DNA of 54,926 nucleotides from Candidatus Omnitrophota bacterium (GTDB lineage: Bacteria; Omnitrophota; Gorgyraeia; Gygaellales; Profunditerraquicolaceae): NCBI GenBank assembly GCA_028717885.1, contig JAQUMX010000009.1, forward strand, positions 1 to 54,926, written 5' to 3'. This document shows, one piece after another, positions 42,736 to 53,563 of this stretch; within the stretch, counting starts at the first letter, position 1, and each line of letters opens with the position of its first letter. The notes below the pieces were generated by a model. That model was given only the letters and a program-made list of their open reading frames with translations. It was not told where the DNA came from and searched no databases. Both the position numbers and the translations under genes were made by a program.

Positions 42736-44091
42736 TTAAAGATTTTTTTCTTTCTGGATTAAGGCGAGGTATGCTTGCCCTTCTTTCCAGGGGTTAAGGT
42801 AATGCTCGATTTTCAGGCTCGGCTTGGTTTCTTTTAACTTTATGGATTCTTTTTTCTCCAGAGGATAAATCACTTCCACGCAGGGAGAAAAAATATCTTC
42901 TTCATCTTCTTCTCTAACCACCGCTATCCTGCTGTCGCTTAAAGAAACAATGGAACCTACCGGCCAAACCCCCATAATTTTAAAATATGCATCTAGCAAT
43001 TCGGGGTCAAAGCTTGTGCCCTTGCCTTTCATCATAATTTCATAAATAAGCAGCGGCGGATAATCATTTTTGTAGTTCCTTCTCTGGCTTAAGGCATCGT
43101 ACACATCGCAAATACTCACGATCAAAGAAGCCTTATGCGGTTTTTTAATATAAGGCAACTTTGGATAACCGTTTGCATCAAATCCCAAATGATGCTCCAG
43201 TGCCACTACTACCGGCAAAACTCCTAAGTTATCTACATGTTCCAAAAGCAATTCTGCCCCGAGGGTAACATGGCTGCGGATCTTGGAAAATTCTTCTTCG
43301 GTAAGCTTATCCGGCTTCTTGATGATTTTACGCGAGATATAAAGCTTGCCCAGGTCATGGAATATGGCTGCCATACCGATAGCCATACAATCATCCTTGG
43401 CAATCCCCAGTTTCGAGGAGAAGTGCATGGAAAGAATCGCCACATTCAGGCTATGGATAAATGTGCTGATATCGTAACGCTTGATCGTTACCAACGCGAG
43501 CAATTCCTGGTGCTCGCCGATCAGCCTATCCATGATATTTTTCAAAGACATCCGCAGATTCATATAATTTACGGACTCTTTGGAAAGCAAGCTTTCCAAA
43601 GAAAGGTTAATACTGCGCGAGGAATCTGCATAGAGCTGCTGCTGGTCCAGCGCTTTGGATAATTCCGGCTTCAGGCTCTTCGAGGTTTCAATCTTGCCTA
43701 CGTTAATATTTTTTATTCCGTGGGAAACCAGGTATTCCTGGCTATCCTTTTTCACTTCATCTTTTTTCAATGCCAAAAACTCGACAAAACTGGTCAGCTC
43801 CCGTTTTTCCACGCCCCGGTAAAAAGCAATCCTCTCTACCTCCCGCTCCTTAAGGTATACGATTACCGGCTTCAACACCTTGCTTAAATCAAAAAGGATC
43901 TCTTTCTCAAAAGCAAATTCTTCGCCGATAATACCGATGATTAATTCTTCTCTTTCATTGAGGATCGAGGTTAGGCCCTCATATGCTTTGTCGATTGCTT
44001 TTTCAAACTGTACATGGCCGGTAGTATAAAGCCTGGCTATCTGCAGGCAAGCGAATAAATCACGGAAAAATTCTTCGATTCTTTCAATCAT
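42736..44091 (-). CDS. HD-GYP domain phosphodiesterase with N-terminal sensory-like module
   Basis: The 451-residue protein has an N-terminal module (about residues 1-125, ARLYTTGHVQFEKAIDKA) and a C-terminal HD-GYP domain. The HD domain shows FIHSLNVAILSM, IFHDLGKLYISRKIIKKP and KIRSHVTLGAELL, and the GYP motif appears as HHLGFDANGYP. HD-GYP proteins hydrolyse cyclic di-GMP or related dinucleotides. All metal-binding residues seem present. The N-terminal module is also found in the upstream protein, and the genes overlap by eight bases, so they probably act together. Confidence 0.88.
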   Translation of the reverse strand: MIERIEEFFRDLFACLQIARLYTTGHVQFEKAIDKAYEGLTSILNEREELIIGIIGEEFAFEKEILFDLSKVLKPVIVYLKEREVERIAFYRGVEKRELTSFVEFLALKKDEVKKDSQEYLVSHGIKNINVGKIETSKSLKPELSKALDQQQLYADSSRSINLSLESLLSKESVNYMNLRMSLKNIMDRLIGEHQELLALVTIKRYDISTFIHSLNVAILSMHFSSKLGIAKDDCMAIGMAAIFHDLGKLYISRKIIKKPDKLTEEEFSKIRSHVTLGAELLLEHVDNLGVLPVVVALEHHLGFDANGYPKLPYIKKPHKASLIVSICDVYDALSQRRNYKNDYPPLLIYEIMMKGKGTSFDPELLDAYFKIMGVWPVGSIVSLSDSRIAVVREEDEEDIFSPCVEVIYPLEKKESIKLKETKPSLKIEHYLNPWKEGQAYLALIQKEKNL

Positions 44092-46006
44092 GCCATCTCT
44101 CCAACAACCTCTGCGCTCTTGACCTTAAGCTACTGTTCCAAAAAAACTTCCTCTGCGCCAGCTGGGCTATAAACCCCTTAGCTTCCCTAATCCCCAGCTC
44201 CTCTACTAATTCAATATTGCTTATGAGCAGGTTATTTTTTGTACCCCACGGGCTCTTAACGGAAAATAGCAGCTCCAGCGCCTTGTTCAAGCTATCGGGG
44301 TCTTTGCGCAAAATAGGGAATGCCTCTTTTTTTAAAAACGCGTCGTTACCGCTAATTACCGGCAAAAGAAAGCTCGCCTCCGCAACCGGGAAGCTTTGCA
44401 TTGCCTTCAGGGCCTCGACTTGCATCAGTTTATTGGAAATATTATAGATGTGCTTCAATATTTCCAAAGCTGCGCCACCTTTAAGAGATTTTGCCGCTTC
44501 AATAATCGAAGAAATTAATTTCAGGTTTCCGTTCTGTTCCTTAAGGCGTTCGTAAAAAATATTCATCTGCTGTGGGAAGAACTTGATGAACATTTTTAAT
44601 CCCATGGCATTAATCTTATTCTCGCTAAATATTTTTTCCAGGTAAAACTGGATATCTTTAGAAGGGCTATCGAGATTATCGATAAAATACTCCATTTCCT
44701 GCGGGGCATCTTCTTCGCTCCAGACAAGATTATCGCAGAAATCCGCTAATTTCAGGTTTATCGGTTTAAGTGCACCGGTTGACTGAGGGCTTTTTTGCAA
44801 TTGCTGGCTTAATGCAGAAGCCAAGCTCTTCAAATATTCCCAATCTCTTGATTCAGTGACCCCTTTAAGCTCCTCGCTGATTCTTTTGGAAATAATCTCT
44901 AATTTATCCTGTGCGCTCTCTGTAGCCAAGAGGCCGATTAATATTAACCGGTAATTCTGGCGCAAAGCTGCCTGGTCAAAGACAGCCTGGTCAGAAAACT
45001 TGATGCCTCCTAAAATCTCGCTTAAGCTATTGCGGTAAACTTGGGATAAATAGGAATTCTCTGGCACAGTAAATAAATCCTGCACGCGTTTATGGATATT
45101 GGCTTTGGAAATACTGCTGTTTTTGAAACGCTGCCCGAAGGCCGAGGCGATTTTCTGATGTTCATTTTCCTTTGTTAATTTTAAAAATAAATTGAAATTA
45201 TTGCTATCAAAATCCTCGTTGGTAACTACCTCCTCCAGCAAAGAATTAGCCAGTTCTTCTTCTGATAAATCGCGGAAAAGGTCTTTTACCTTATCCAAAG
45301 AATAATCCGGGGAAAGTTTCTTCTCCCGCAGCACCGCTCCCAAGATTGCCTTCTGGCACTGGACAAATTTTTCGCTTTGGGTCTTCTTTAAGAATTCGAA
45401 GAACTTGCCTATATTATCGTGCAGTTCTTCGTCTTCAAAAAGGTCGCTTGCTTTGAATTTCTTGACGATCTCCGGGAATGTTTCGGCAAGAAGCGCCACC
45501 TTGTGCATATCCTGCTTTTCTACCGCTTCCTTAAGCAAAAAGACCCAGATATCCTTAACCTCCTCTCCCACGTCTTTCAAAAGGGAAGAATAATCCAGCT
45601 CTTCTGCCGCTAAATTGCTCAAGCCTTCTTTTTCGATGATTTTATTGATACCGCCGGAACGAAAGATCTCTTTCGGCTTTAAACAGATGCTGCTTAAAAA
45701 AATGCTTAAATCCTTTAGGCTTACTCCGCGCTTGATTTCCAGGTTTTTGATTTTGCGCAGATGCAACAAGGTGCTAATTTCCGCGGTCCCCCCTGCTTTT
45801 TCGAAGGGATTGCCGTTAAAAAGCAATGCCGTGGGAGTGACGGAAATTTTTATCGAAGGAGAGGTTTGCAGCGCTTGGTCGGTTTTAATTTTTAGCTCGT
45901 CGATAGATTTTAAAAAATAGGGATGGTCTTTGGAATAGAGGGCTGCTAAATTAAGGGAGATTTTGAAAGCTCGAAAAAATTCTTCTAAGGCCTGCTCGTT
46001 CTGCAC
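44084..46006 (-). CDS. HEAT-like repeat protein sharing a module with the HD-GYP protein
   Basis: The 640-residue cytosolic protein is mostly alpha-helical. Residues 1-120 (LNLAALYSKDHPYFLKSIDEL, then ALLFNGNPFEKAGG and IKNLEIKRGVSLKDLSIFLS) repeat the N-terminal module of the downstream HD-GYP protein. The C-terminal third looks like HEAT repeats (AAKSLKGGAALEILKHIY, VEALKAMQSFPVAEASFLLP). No catalytic motif is recognised. The start is GTG, with no Shine-Dalgarno and a strong promoter ending nine bases upstream. A scaffold or signalling partner role is inferred from the overlap with the HD-GYP gene. Confidence 0.68.
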   Translation of the reverse strand: MQNEQALEEFFRAFKISLNLAALYSKDHPYFLKSIDELKIKTDQALQTSPSIKISVTPTALLFNGNPFEKAGGTAEISTLLHLRKIKNLEIKRGVSLKDLSIFLSSICLKPKEIFRSGGINKIIEKEGLSNLAAEELDYSSLLKDVGEEVKDIWVFLLKEAVEKQDMHKVALLAETFPEIVKKFKASDLFEDEELHDNIGKFFEFLKKTQSEKFVQCQKAILGAVLREKKLSPDYSLDKVKDLFRDLSEEELANSLLEEVVTNEDFDSNNFNLFLKLTKENEHQKIASAFGQRFKNSSISKANIHKRVQDLFTVPENSYLSQVYRNSLSEILGGIKFSDQAVFDQAALRQNYRLILIGLLATESAQDKLEIISKRISEELKGVTESRDWEYLKSLASALSQQLQKSPQSTGALKPINLKLADFCDNLVWSEEDAPQEMEYFIDNLDSPSKDIQFYLEKIFSENKINAMGLKMFIKFFPQQMNIFYERLKEQNGNLKLISSIIEAAKSLKGGAALEILKHIYNISNKLMQVEALKAMQSFPVAEASFLLPVISGNDAFLKKEAFPILRKDPDSLNKALELLFSVKSPWGTKNNLLISNIELVEELGIREAKGFIAQLAQRKFFWNSSLRSRAQRLLERWHD

Positions 46007-46014
46007 AATTTGGT

Positions 46015-46043
46015 ATTTTAGCGCAAAAAAAGCTAAATCTCAA
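46015..46043 (-). promoter_or_regulatory. Promoter of the HEAT-like/HD-GYP unit, predicted near-leaderless
   Basis: TTGAGA (46043-46038), 17-base spacer, TAAAAT (46020-46015) on the minus strand. The GTG start is at 46006, only eight bases after the -10. Confidence 0.7.
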
Positions 46044-46060
46044 CTAAGAAATTTAATAAG

Positions 46061-46101
46061 CACTAAACTTACGAACACGGCAGTGTGAGTAAGTTTATGT
46101 G
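46061..46101. repeat. Hairpin 1 downstream of carB
   Basis: CACTAAACTTAC at 46061-46072 pairs with GTAAGTTTATGTG at 46089-46101 (one bulge), with an inner ACAC/GTGT pairing. It lies just upstream of the promoter of the 46.0 kb gene. Confidence 0.6.
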
Positions 46102-46109
46102 CGAATTAA

Positions 46110-46159
46110 CCCCGTAGCATCTTTTTATTAACTTAAATCTCATAAAAGATGCTACGGGG
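46110..46159. repeat. Hairpin 2: perfect 16-base inverted repeat
   Basis: CCCCGTAGCATCTTTT at 46110-46125 is exactly reverse-complementary to 46144-46159, around an 18-base AT-rich loop. It is not a typical terminator because no T run follows on either strand. Confidence 0.75.
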
Positions 46160-46233
46160 TAAGTTCGGCCAAATAAGTTATGTCGCTTAGATTATTTTAA
46201 TATAGCGCTCCATAACTTATGGCCTCACTTACC
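46158..46233. repeat. Hairpin 3: long imperfect inverted repeat including the carB stop
   Basis: The arm at 46158-46182 pairs with 46211-46233 (about 21 matches, a two-base mismatch and a two-base bulge), with inner CGCT/AGCG pairing. The right arm contains the carB stop codon, so the end of the coding sequence lies inside the repeat. Confidence 0.65.
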
Positions 46234-47890
46234 TGTCGTAGGTGGAATAATAATACGGGGTAAGGGCCTGGAATTCCGCAGCACAGGTATCTACCAGCTT
46301 AAAATCCGGCCGGATATCGAAGTTTTGCCGCAGCAGCATTATATCTTCTTCTTTTTTCCCTGTTAAAGCGGCAATTTGCCGGTCGCTGAAACCATATTCT
46401 TTGGAATGCAATAAGAGTTCCTTACTCAAATTACCCTTGGAGAGAATAATCTCTTTTTCCAGGTCAATTATTTCTTTCAGGTTATGCAGGAACCAAAGGT
46501 CGATCTTAGTAATATCATGGATTTCTTCGATAGCCATATTCAAACGCAAAGCATCCCCTAAATAGAATATTCTTTCTGCATTAGGGATGCGTAATTTCTC
46601 CAAAAGCTTTTCCATTGTTTCGCTATCTGCCGAAAATTCTTTTTTTCCTTTAAAGAGCATGGTTTCTAAGCCGAACTTTTTGATCTCCAAGGACCGTAAG
46701 CCCTTTTGCAACGCTTCCTTAAAGGTCCTGCCGATTGCCATTGCCTCTCCGACTGATTTCATGGAAACCGTCAGCGTCGGGTCTGCACTGGAAAATTTTT
46801 CAAAGGTAAACCGCGGGATCTTTACCACGCAATAGTCGATTGCCGGCTCAAAACAAGCCGGAGTCTCTCTGGTGATATCATTACGGATTTCATCTAAGGT
46901 AAAGCCAACTGCCAATTTCGCGGCAATCTTGGCAATAGGGAACCCTGTGGCTTTAGAAGCTAAGGCGGAACTACGCGAAACGCGGGGGTTCATTTCAATT
47001 ACTACCATCCTTCCCGTTTTTGGATTCAGCGCAAACTGGATATTAGAGCCTCCGGTTTCTACTCCGATTTCCCGGATGCAGGCTATTGCCGCATCCCTCA
47101 TCTTTTGGTATTCCCGGTCAGTTAAAGTCTGTATCGGCGCTACCGTAATGCTATCTCCGGTGTGGACCCCCATAGGATCGAAATTCTCGATCGTACAGAT
47201 AATCACGACATTATCCTTTAAGTCTCGCATTACTTCCAATTCAAATTCCTTCCAGCCCACAACTGATTCTTCGATCAGTACCTCAGAGACCATGCTTGAC
47301 TCAAGGCCATGCTTGGCTAATTCTTTGAATTCTTCGATATTATAGGCAACGCTGCCACCGGTACCTCCCAAAGTGAAGCTCGGGCGGATAATTACCGGAA
47401 AGCCGATTTTTTCTGCCACCTCATAGGCTTCTTTAAGATTATGCGCCTCCCCGCTTTTGGGTAGGTCCAAACCGATTTTTCTCATTGCCTCTTTAAATAA
47501 CTGCCGGTTTTCGCCTTTTTTGATTGCCTTGATATTTGCGCCGATAGTTTCGACTTTGTATTTTTTCAAAATTCCTTTTTCCGCCAATTCTACCGCGGTA
47601 TTTAAAGCAGTCTGCCCCCCTAAAGTAGGCAATAACGCATCCGGCCGCTCCAGCGCAATGATCTTTTCGATAATCGGCGCGCTGATCGGCTCTATATAGG
47701 TACTGTGCGCTAACTGCGGGTCAGTCATGATTGTTGCCGGATTGGAATTAACCAGCACCACGTCAAAACCTTCCTGCTTTAACACCTTGCAAGCCTGGGT
47801 GCCGGAATAATCAAATTCACAGGCCTGGCTGATAATAATCGGGCCGGAGCCGATAATTAATATTTTTTTGATATCGGTTCTTTTAGGCAT
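46229..47890 (-). CDS. carB: Carbamoyl-phosphate synthase large subunit, N-terminal half only
   Basis: The 553-residue protein covers only the carboxyphosphate half of CarB. It has the ATP-grasp 1 domain (residues 1-400: [52 protein letters not shown]) and the oligomerisation domain, ending [12 protein letters not shown]. coli CarB has about 1073 residues, and its halves join near residue 553, so the break is exactly at the domain boundary. The second ATP-grasp and the allosteric domain are absent from the downstream DNA. Split carB genes are known in Aquifex and Methanocaldococcus. It overlaps carA by eight bases. Confidence 0.92.
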   Translation of the reverse strand: MPKRTDIKKILIIGSGPIIISQACEFDYSGTQACKVLKQEGFDVVLVNSNPATIMTDPQLAHSTYIEPISAPIIEKIIALERPDALLPTLGGQTALNTAVELAEKGILKKYKVETIGANIKAIKKGENRQLFKEAMRKIGLDLPKSGEAHNLKEAYEVAEKIGFPVIIRPSFTLGGTGGSVAYNIEEFKELAKHGLESSMVSEVLIEESVVGWKEFELEVMRDLKDNVVIICTIENFDPMGVHTGDSITVAPIQTLTDREYQKMRDAAIACIREIGVETGGSNIQFALNPKTGRMVVIEMNPRVSRSSALASKATGFPIAKIAAKLAVGFTLDEIRNDITRETPACFEPAIDYCVVKIPRFTFEKFSSADPTLTVSMKSVGEAMAIGRTFKEALQKGLRSLEIKKFGLETMLFKGKKEFSADSETMEKLLEKLRIPNAERIFYLGDALRLNMAIEEIHDITKIDLWFLHNLKEIIDLEKEIILSKGNLSKELLLHSKEYGFSDRQIAALTGKKEEDIMLLRQNFDIRPDFKLVDTCAAEFQALTPYYYSTYDR

Positions 47891-48968
47891 GGCAATGTCT
47901 TTTTATCAAATGAATAAAATTATCGAATAAATATTCCGCGTCATGCGGGCCGGGAGAAGCTTCCGGATGGAATTGCACGGAAAAAACCGGGAACTTCTTA
48001 TGCCGCATCCCTTCCAAAGTATTATCATTAAGGTTAATGTGGGTGATTTCTATTTCTTTTGATTTTAACGATTCGATATCGACGCAAAATCCATGATTTT
48101 GCACGGTAATCGCAATTTTCCCGGTCTTTAGGTCTTTTACCGGGTGATTTGCTCCGTGATGGCCGAATTTCAATTTAAAGGTTTTGCCTCCAAGCGCCTG
48201 GCCCAACATCTGATGCCCCAGGCAAATCCCGAATATCGGTAATTTTCCAATTAGCTCTTTTACCGTTTCTACGACATAAGAAACAGCAGCCGGGTCCCCC
48301 GGCCCATTGGAAAGCAATAATCCATCGGGTTTTAACTTCATAATCTCCCGAGCGCTGATACTTGCCGGCACTACAATTACCCGGCAATTATTTTCTGCCA
48401 AAACCCTTAAGGTATTGAATTTAATCCCGCAATCTAAAACCACTACCCGGTATTTTCCTTGCTTTTCCCATTCATATGCCTTGGCACAGGCAACATCCTT
48501 TACCAAATCTACTCCGATTAAGCCGCGTGACTGCCTGGCCTTTTCTACCAAGCTTTTTTCATCCAAATCCAGGGTAGAAAGGACGGACTTCATCGCTCCT
48601 TTTTGCCTGATATGTAAAGTAAGGGCACGCGTATCTATCCCTTCGATCCCTAAGACGCCGTTTTCTTTTAGATATCCGGATAAGGTATTCTGCTTACGCC
48701 AGTTACTGGCAATCTTACTGTATTCCTTGACTACAAACCCTTCTGCAAAAGGCTTACAGGATTCCACATCTTCGGCGTTTACCCCATAATTGCCGATCAA
48801 AGGATAAGTCATAGTCACAATCTGGCCCTTGTATGAAGGGTCGGTCAAAATCTCCTGATAGCCTGACATACTGGTGTTAAAAACAACTTCTCCGTATGCC
48901 TCTCCTTCTGCGCCGAAAGAGCTGCCTCGGTAGATTGTGCCGTCTTCTAATGCTAATATTGCACTCAT
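47883..48968 (-). CDS. carA: Carbamoyl-phosphate synthase small (glutaminase) subunit
   Basis: This subunit supplies ammonia from glutamine for arginine and pyrimidine synthesis. The 361-residue protein has the N-terminal [15 protein letters not shown] domain and [17 protein letters not shown]. The class I glutamine amidotransferase domain has [10 protein letters not shown], the nucleophile Cys in [13 protein letters not shown], and His/Glu in [13 protein letters not shown]. It lies one base after pyrG. Confidence 0.96.
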   Translation of the reverse strand: MSAILALEDGTIYRGSSFGAEGEAYGEVVFNTSMSGYQEILTDPSYKGQIVTMTYPLIGNYGVNAEDVESCKPFAEGFVVKEYSKIASNWRKQNTLSGYLKENGVLGIEGIDTRALTLHIRQKGAMKSVLSTLDLDEKSLVEKARQSRGLIGVDLVKDVACAKAYEWEKQGKYRVVVLDCGIKFNTLRVLAENNCRVIVVPASISAREIMKLKPDGLLLSNGPGDPAAVSYVVETVKELIGKLPIFGICLGHQMLGQALGGKTFKLKFGHHGANHPVKDLKTGKIAITVQNHGFCVDIESLKSKEIEITHINLNDNTLEGMRHKKFPVFSVQFHPEASPGPHDAEYLFDNFIHLIKRHCHA

Positions 48969-48969
48969 C

Positions 48970-50694
<1,725 letters not shown>

Positions 50695-50697
50695 CTC

Positions 50698-52035
50698 TTA
50701 AACTAACCCCTGGTCAATCATCGCATCGGCTACTTTTACAAAACCGGCAATGTTGGCGCCGTTAACATAATTGATATAACCGCCTTCTTTGCCGTATTTG
50801 ACGCACTGTTCATGAATAGCAATCATGATTTTGTGCAACCTGTCGTCAACTTCTTCCCTGGACCAGGAAAGCCGCATACTGTTCTGCGACATTTCCAAGC
50901 CTGAAGTAGCTACACCGCCGGCATTTGCCGCTTTGCCAGGCGCATAGAGGATTTTTGCCTTTTGGAAAACTTCTGCGCCTTCAGGAGTTGTGGGCATATT
51001 AGCGCCTTCGCCTACGGCAATACAGCCATTTTTAAGCAATGTCTTGGCGTCACTCTCGCTAATTTCGTTTTGAGTAGCAGATGGAAAAGCAATGTCGCAT
51101 TTGATTCCCCATGGTTTTTTCTTTTCAAAATATTCGCACTTAAATTCTCCGGAACAGTCCTTGATTCTGCCGCGGCGCACATTCTTTAAATTCAACACGC
51201 AAGCCAGCTCCTTTTTGTCAATCCCGTCTTTGTCGTAAATAAAACCATCGGAATCGGAGAGTGTTACCACTTTTGCTCCCAGATGGATCAGCTTTTCGGC
51301 TGTAAACTGAGCAACATTACCGGAGCCGGAAACTGCACAAACCTTGCCTTCCAGGCTCTCGCCTCTGGTCTTTAACATTTCCTGGACAAAATATACGCAG
51401 CCATAACCGGTAGCTTCCGGACGGATTAAACTGCCGCCCCAATTTAAGCCCTTACCGGTTAATACGCCGGTAAACTCATTACGCAGCCTTTTATATTGGC
51501 CGAACATATACCCGATTTCCCTGCCGCCTACGCCGATATCTCCGGCCGGCACATCCGTATTTGCGCCGATATGCCTTTGCAGCTCGGTCATAAAACTCTG
51601 ACAGAAACGCATTACCTCGTTATCTGATTTCTCTTTAGGGTCAAAATCAGACCCGCCCTTGCCTCCGCCCATCGGTAAAGTGGTTAAGGCATTTTTAAAA
51701 ACCTGTTCAAAGGCTAAGAATTTCAAAATCCCTAAATTGACGCTCGGGTGAAAACGGATCCCGCCTTTGTACGGCCCAATTGCGCTGTTCATCTCTATCC
51801 GGTACCCGCGATTGATTTGGATCTGCCCTTTATCGTCGAACCAGGGCACGCGAAACATCAGCACTCTCTCTGGTTCAACCATTCTTTCCATGATTTTTGC
51901 TTTATCGTACTTAGGGTTTTTTTCAATGAACACCACTAAAGAATCTACTACTTCACGTACTGCCTGGTGGAATTCTACTTCCCCGGGATTTTTTGTAATT
52001 ACCTTCTGCATAAACTCTTCGGTCCGCTTTGACAT
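50698..52035 (-). CDS. gdhA: Glutamate dehydrogenase (NADP type likely)
   Basis: This enzyme makes glutamate from 2-oxoglutarate and ammonia. From the start at 52035 the protein has 445 residues, as in hexameric bacterial GDH. It has NRGYRIEMNSAIGPYKGGIRFH with the substrate lysines, LPMGGGKGGSDFDPK, PAGDIGVGGREIG, and the nucleotide fold VCAVSGSGNVAQFTAEKL. The upstream ATG at 52113 would add 26 residues through the leader hairpin region. AGGGGGAAA before 52035 is a good ribosome binding site. It follows the NfnAB-like pair. Confidence 0.95.
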   Translation of the reverse strand: MSKRTEEFMQKVITKNPGEVEFHQAVREVVDSLVVFIEKNPKYDKAKIMERMVEPERVLMFRVPWFDDKGQIQINRGYRIEMNSAIGPYKGGIRFHPSVNLGILKFLAFEQVFKNALTTLPMGGGKGGSDFDPKEKSDNEVMRFCQSFMTELQRHIGANTDVPAGDIGVGGREIGYMFGQYKRLRNEFTGVLTGKGLNWGGSLIRPEATGYGCVYFVQEMLKTRGESLEGKVCAVSGSGNVAQFTAEKLIHLGAKVVTLSDSDGFIYDKDGIDKKELACVLNLKNVRRGRIKDCSGEFKCEYFEKKKPWGIKCDIAFPSATQNEISESDAKTLLKNGCIAVGEGANMPTTPEGAEVFQKAKILYAPGKAANAGGVATSGLEMSQNSMRLSWSREEVDDRLHKIMIAIHEQCVKYGKEGGYINYVNGANIAGFVKVADAMIDQGLV

Positions 52036-52056
52036 TTTTCCCCCTTGCATAGAGAT

Positions 52057-52087
52057 GCACACCGAACCATCAAGTAGGTTCGGGTGC
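52057..52087 (-). promoter_or_regulatory. Leader hairpin upstream of gdhA
   Basis: GCAC-CCGAACC (52087-52077) pairs with GGTTCGG-TGTGC (52068-52057) on the minus strand, with one bulge and a TACTTGAT loop. No T run follows, so it is not a simple terminator. It ends about 20 bases before the gdhA start. Confidence 0.5.
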
Positions 52088-52105
52088 TGACTTAACGTTG
52101 CAATA

Positions 52106-52124
52106 TTGCTCACACATTGAGCAA
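52106..52124. repeat. Seven-base inverted repeat between gltA and gdhA
   Basis: TTGCTCA at 52106-52112 and TGAGCAA at 52118-52124 are separated by five bases, directly after the upstream gene. It could be a weak terminator or a protein-binding site for gdhA. Confidence 0.4.
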
Positions 52125-52135
52125 ATTTAAAAATC

Positions 52136-53563
52136 TTAGAATTCTTTGCTTAACAAAAATTTGATCATGGCACTGGAAGCGCGCTTGGCCATCCCCATTG
52201 CCTCGATCACCGTCCCTTCTCCTCCGACAATATCCCCTCCGGCAAAAACCCCTTTCACTGTTGTTTCCATAGTTTCCGGATTTACCGTAATATCGCCGTA
52301 CTGATCGGTTTTTAACTCCGGGGTGACTTTAGTTAAAATCTGGTTTGCTTTTAAACCGATAGCAATCACCGCCAAATCGCAATCCAGTTCGAAATCGCTC
52401 CCTTTAATCGGAACAGGCCTTCTTCTTCCCGAACTATCAGGCTCCCCTAATTCGCATTCCTGACAGCGCATTTTCATAACACAGCCGTTTGCGTCTGCAA
52501 TAAATTCTTCCGGCTTAATTAAAAGCCTGAATTTTATCCCCTCTTCTTTAGCATGCTCGATCTCAAGCCTTCTTGCCGGCATTTCCACTTCCGTGCGCCG
52601 GTAGAGGATTGTAGTATCTGCTGGAATGCCATTGATTTTTTGCAGCCTTAACGCGCACCGGGCAGCATCCATGGCAGTATTGCCTCCGCCGATTACCACC
52701 ATATGTTTTCCGATATTTACCGGCGTATGAAATTCTGGGAATTTATAAGCAGACATCAAATTGACCCTGGTCAAAAATTCATTTGCAGAATAAATATTGC
52801 ACAGATTCTCGCCCTTAACCCCTAAGAAAGATGGCGTACCAGCCCCCAGCCCTAAGAATATGGCATCAAACCCTTGCGCAAAGAGTTCTGTAATTGTTAG
52901 ATTTTTGCCGACGATAAAATTAGGGGTGATTTCTACGGAATTCTTCGTCAGGCTTTCAATTTCAAAATCAAGGATCCCGCGCGGCAGCCTGAAAGGCGGG
53001 ATACCGTAACGCAAAACCCCTCCGGTCTGATGCAGGCCTTCGAAAACTTTTACCTCTACTCCCATCCGGGACAATTCTCCGGCGCAGCATAATCCTGCCG
53101 GGCCGGAACCAACCACTGCCACCTTGAATTTACTTAAATTCTTTTCCTTCTGCGCGCCAACTGCAACACTATTCTTCATGCCGAAATCGCCGGTAAACCT
53201 CTCCAGGAAATGAATATTGATTGCATCAGGCGAGGCAAAAACAGAGCCTTTTTTCGTTAAAACACAAGCCTTACGGCATTGATACTCGGCAGGGCAAATC
53301 CTGCCGCAGATCGAAGGAAAATTATTCTTCTCTCGAATCGTTAGATACGCCCCGCTATAATCCTTTTGCGTAAGCTGAAAGATAAATTTTTTAATATTGA
53401 TCCCTACGGGGCAGCCGGAAATACAGGTGGGGTTCTTACATTGCAGGCAGCGATTGGCTTCCTCTAATGCTTCCTGCTCATTATAACCCGCAACCACTTC
53501 TCCGAAGCCGTTAATGCGTTGGCTAGCTAAAACTTCTTTTGCTTTTACCGGTTCTTTTTTCAT
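52136..53563 (-). CDS. GltA/NfnB-type NADPH oxidoreductase large subunit
   Basis: The 475-residue flavoprotein is homologous to the glutamate synthase small subunit. It has an N-terminal [4Fe-4S] region (CLQCKNPTCISGCPVGINI, CGRICPAEYQCRKACV), the FAD motif VAVVGSGPAGLCCAGEL, the NADP motif VVIGGGNTAMDAARCAL and the C-terminal GVFAGGDIVGGEGTVIEA. Paired directly with an NfnA/SudB-like gene (stop and start adjacent), it most likely forms an NfnAB ferredoxin:NAD(P) transhydrogenase or SudAB-type complex, rather than a glutamate synthase, because no large glutamate synthase gene is present. Confidence 0.88.
   Translation of the reverse strand: MKKEPVKAKEVLASQRINGFGEVVAGYNEQEALEEANRCLQCKNPTCISGCPVGINIKKFIFQLTQKDYSGAYLTIREKNNFPSICGRICPAEYQCRKACVLTKKGSVFASPDAINIHFLERFTGDFGMKNSVAVGAQKEKNLSKFKVAVVGSGPAGLCCAGELSRMGVEVKVFEGLHQTGGVLRYGIPPFRLPRGILDFEIESLTKNSVEITPNFIVGKNLTITELFAQGFDAIFLGLGAGTPSFLGVKGENLCNIYSANEFLTRVNLMSAYKFPEFHTPVNIGKHMVVIGGGNTAMDAARCALRLQKINGIPADTTILYRRTEVEMPARRLEIEHAKEEGIKFRLLIKPEEFIADANGCVMKMRCQECELGEPDSSGRRRPVPIKGSDFELDCDLAVIAIGLKANQILTKVTPELKTDQYGDITVNPETMETTVKGVFAGGDIVGGEGTVIEAMGMAKRASSAMIKFLLSKEF

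Noticed and set aside
46007-46228. Remnant of the C-terminal half of carB after a frameshift
   Set aside because: The 222 bases are hairpin repeats with stops in all minus-strand frames, and are far too short for about 520 residues.
52136-53563. Annotation as true glutamate synthase small subunit
   Set aside because: No large glutamate synthase gene is present and the adjacent NfnA/SudB-like partner favours NfnAB; GltA remains a family name only.
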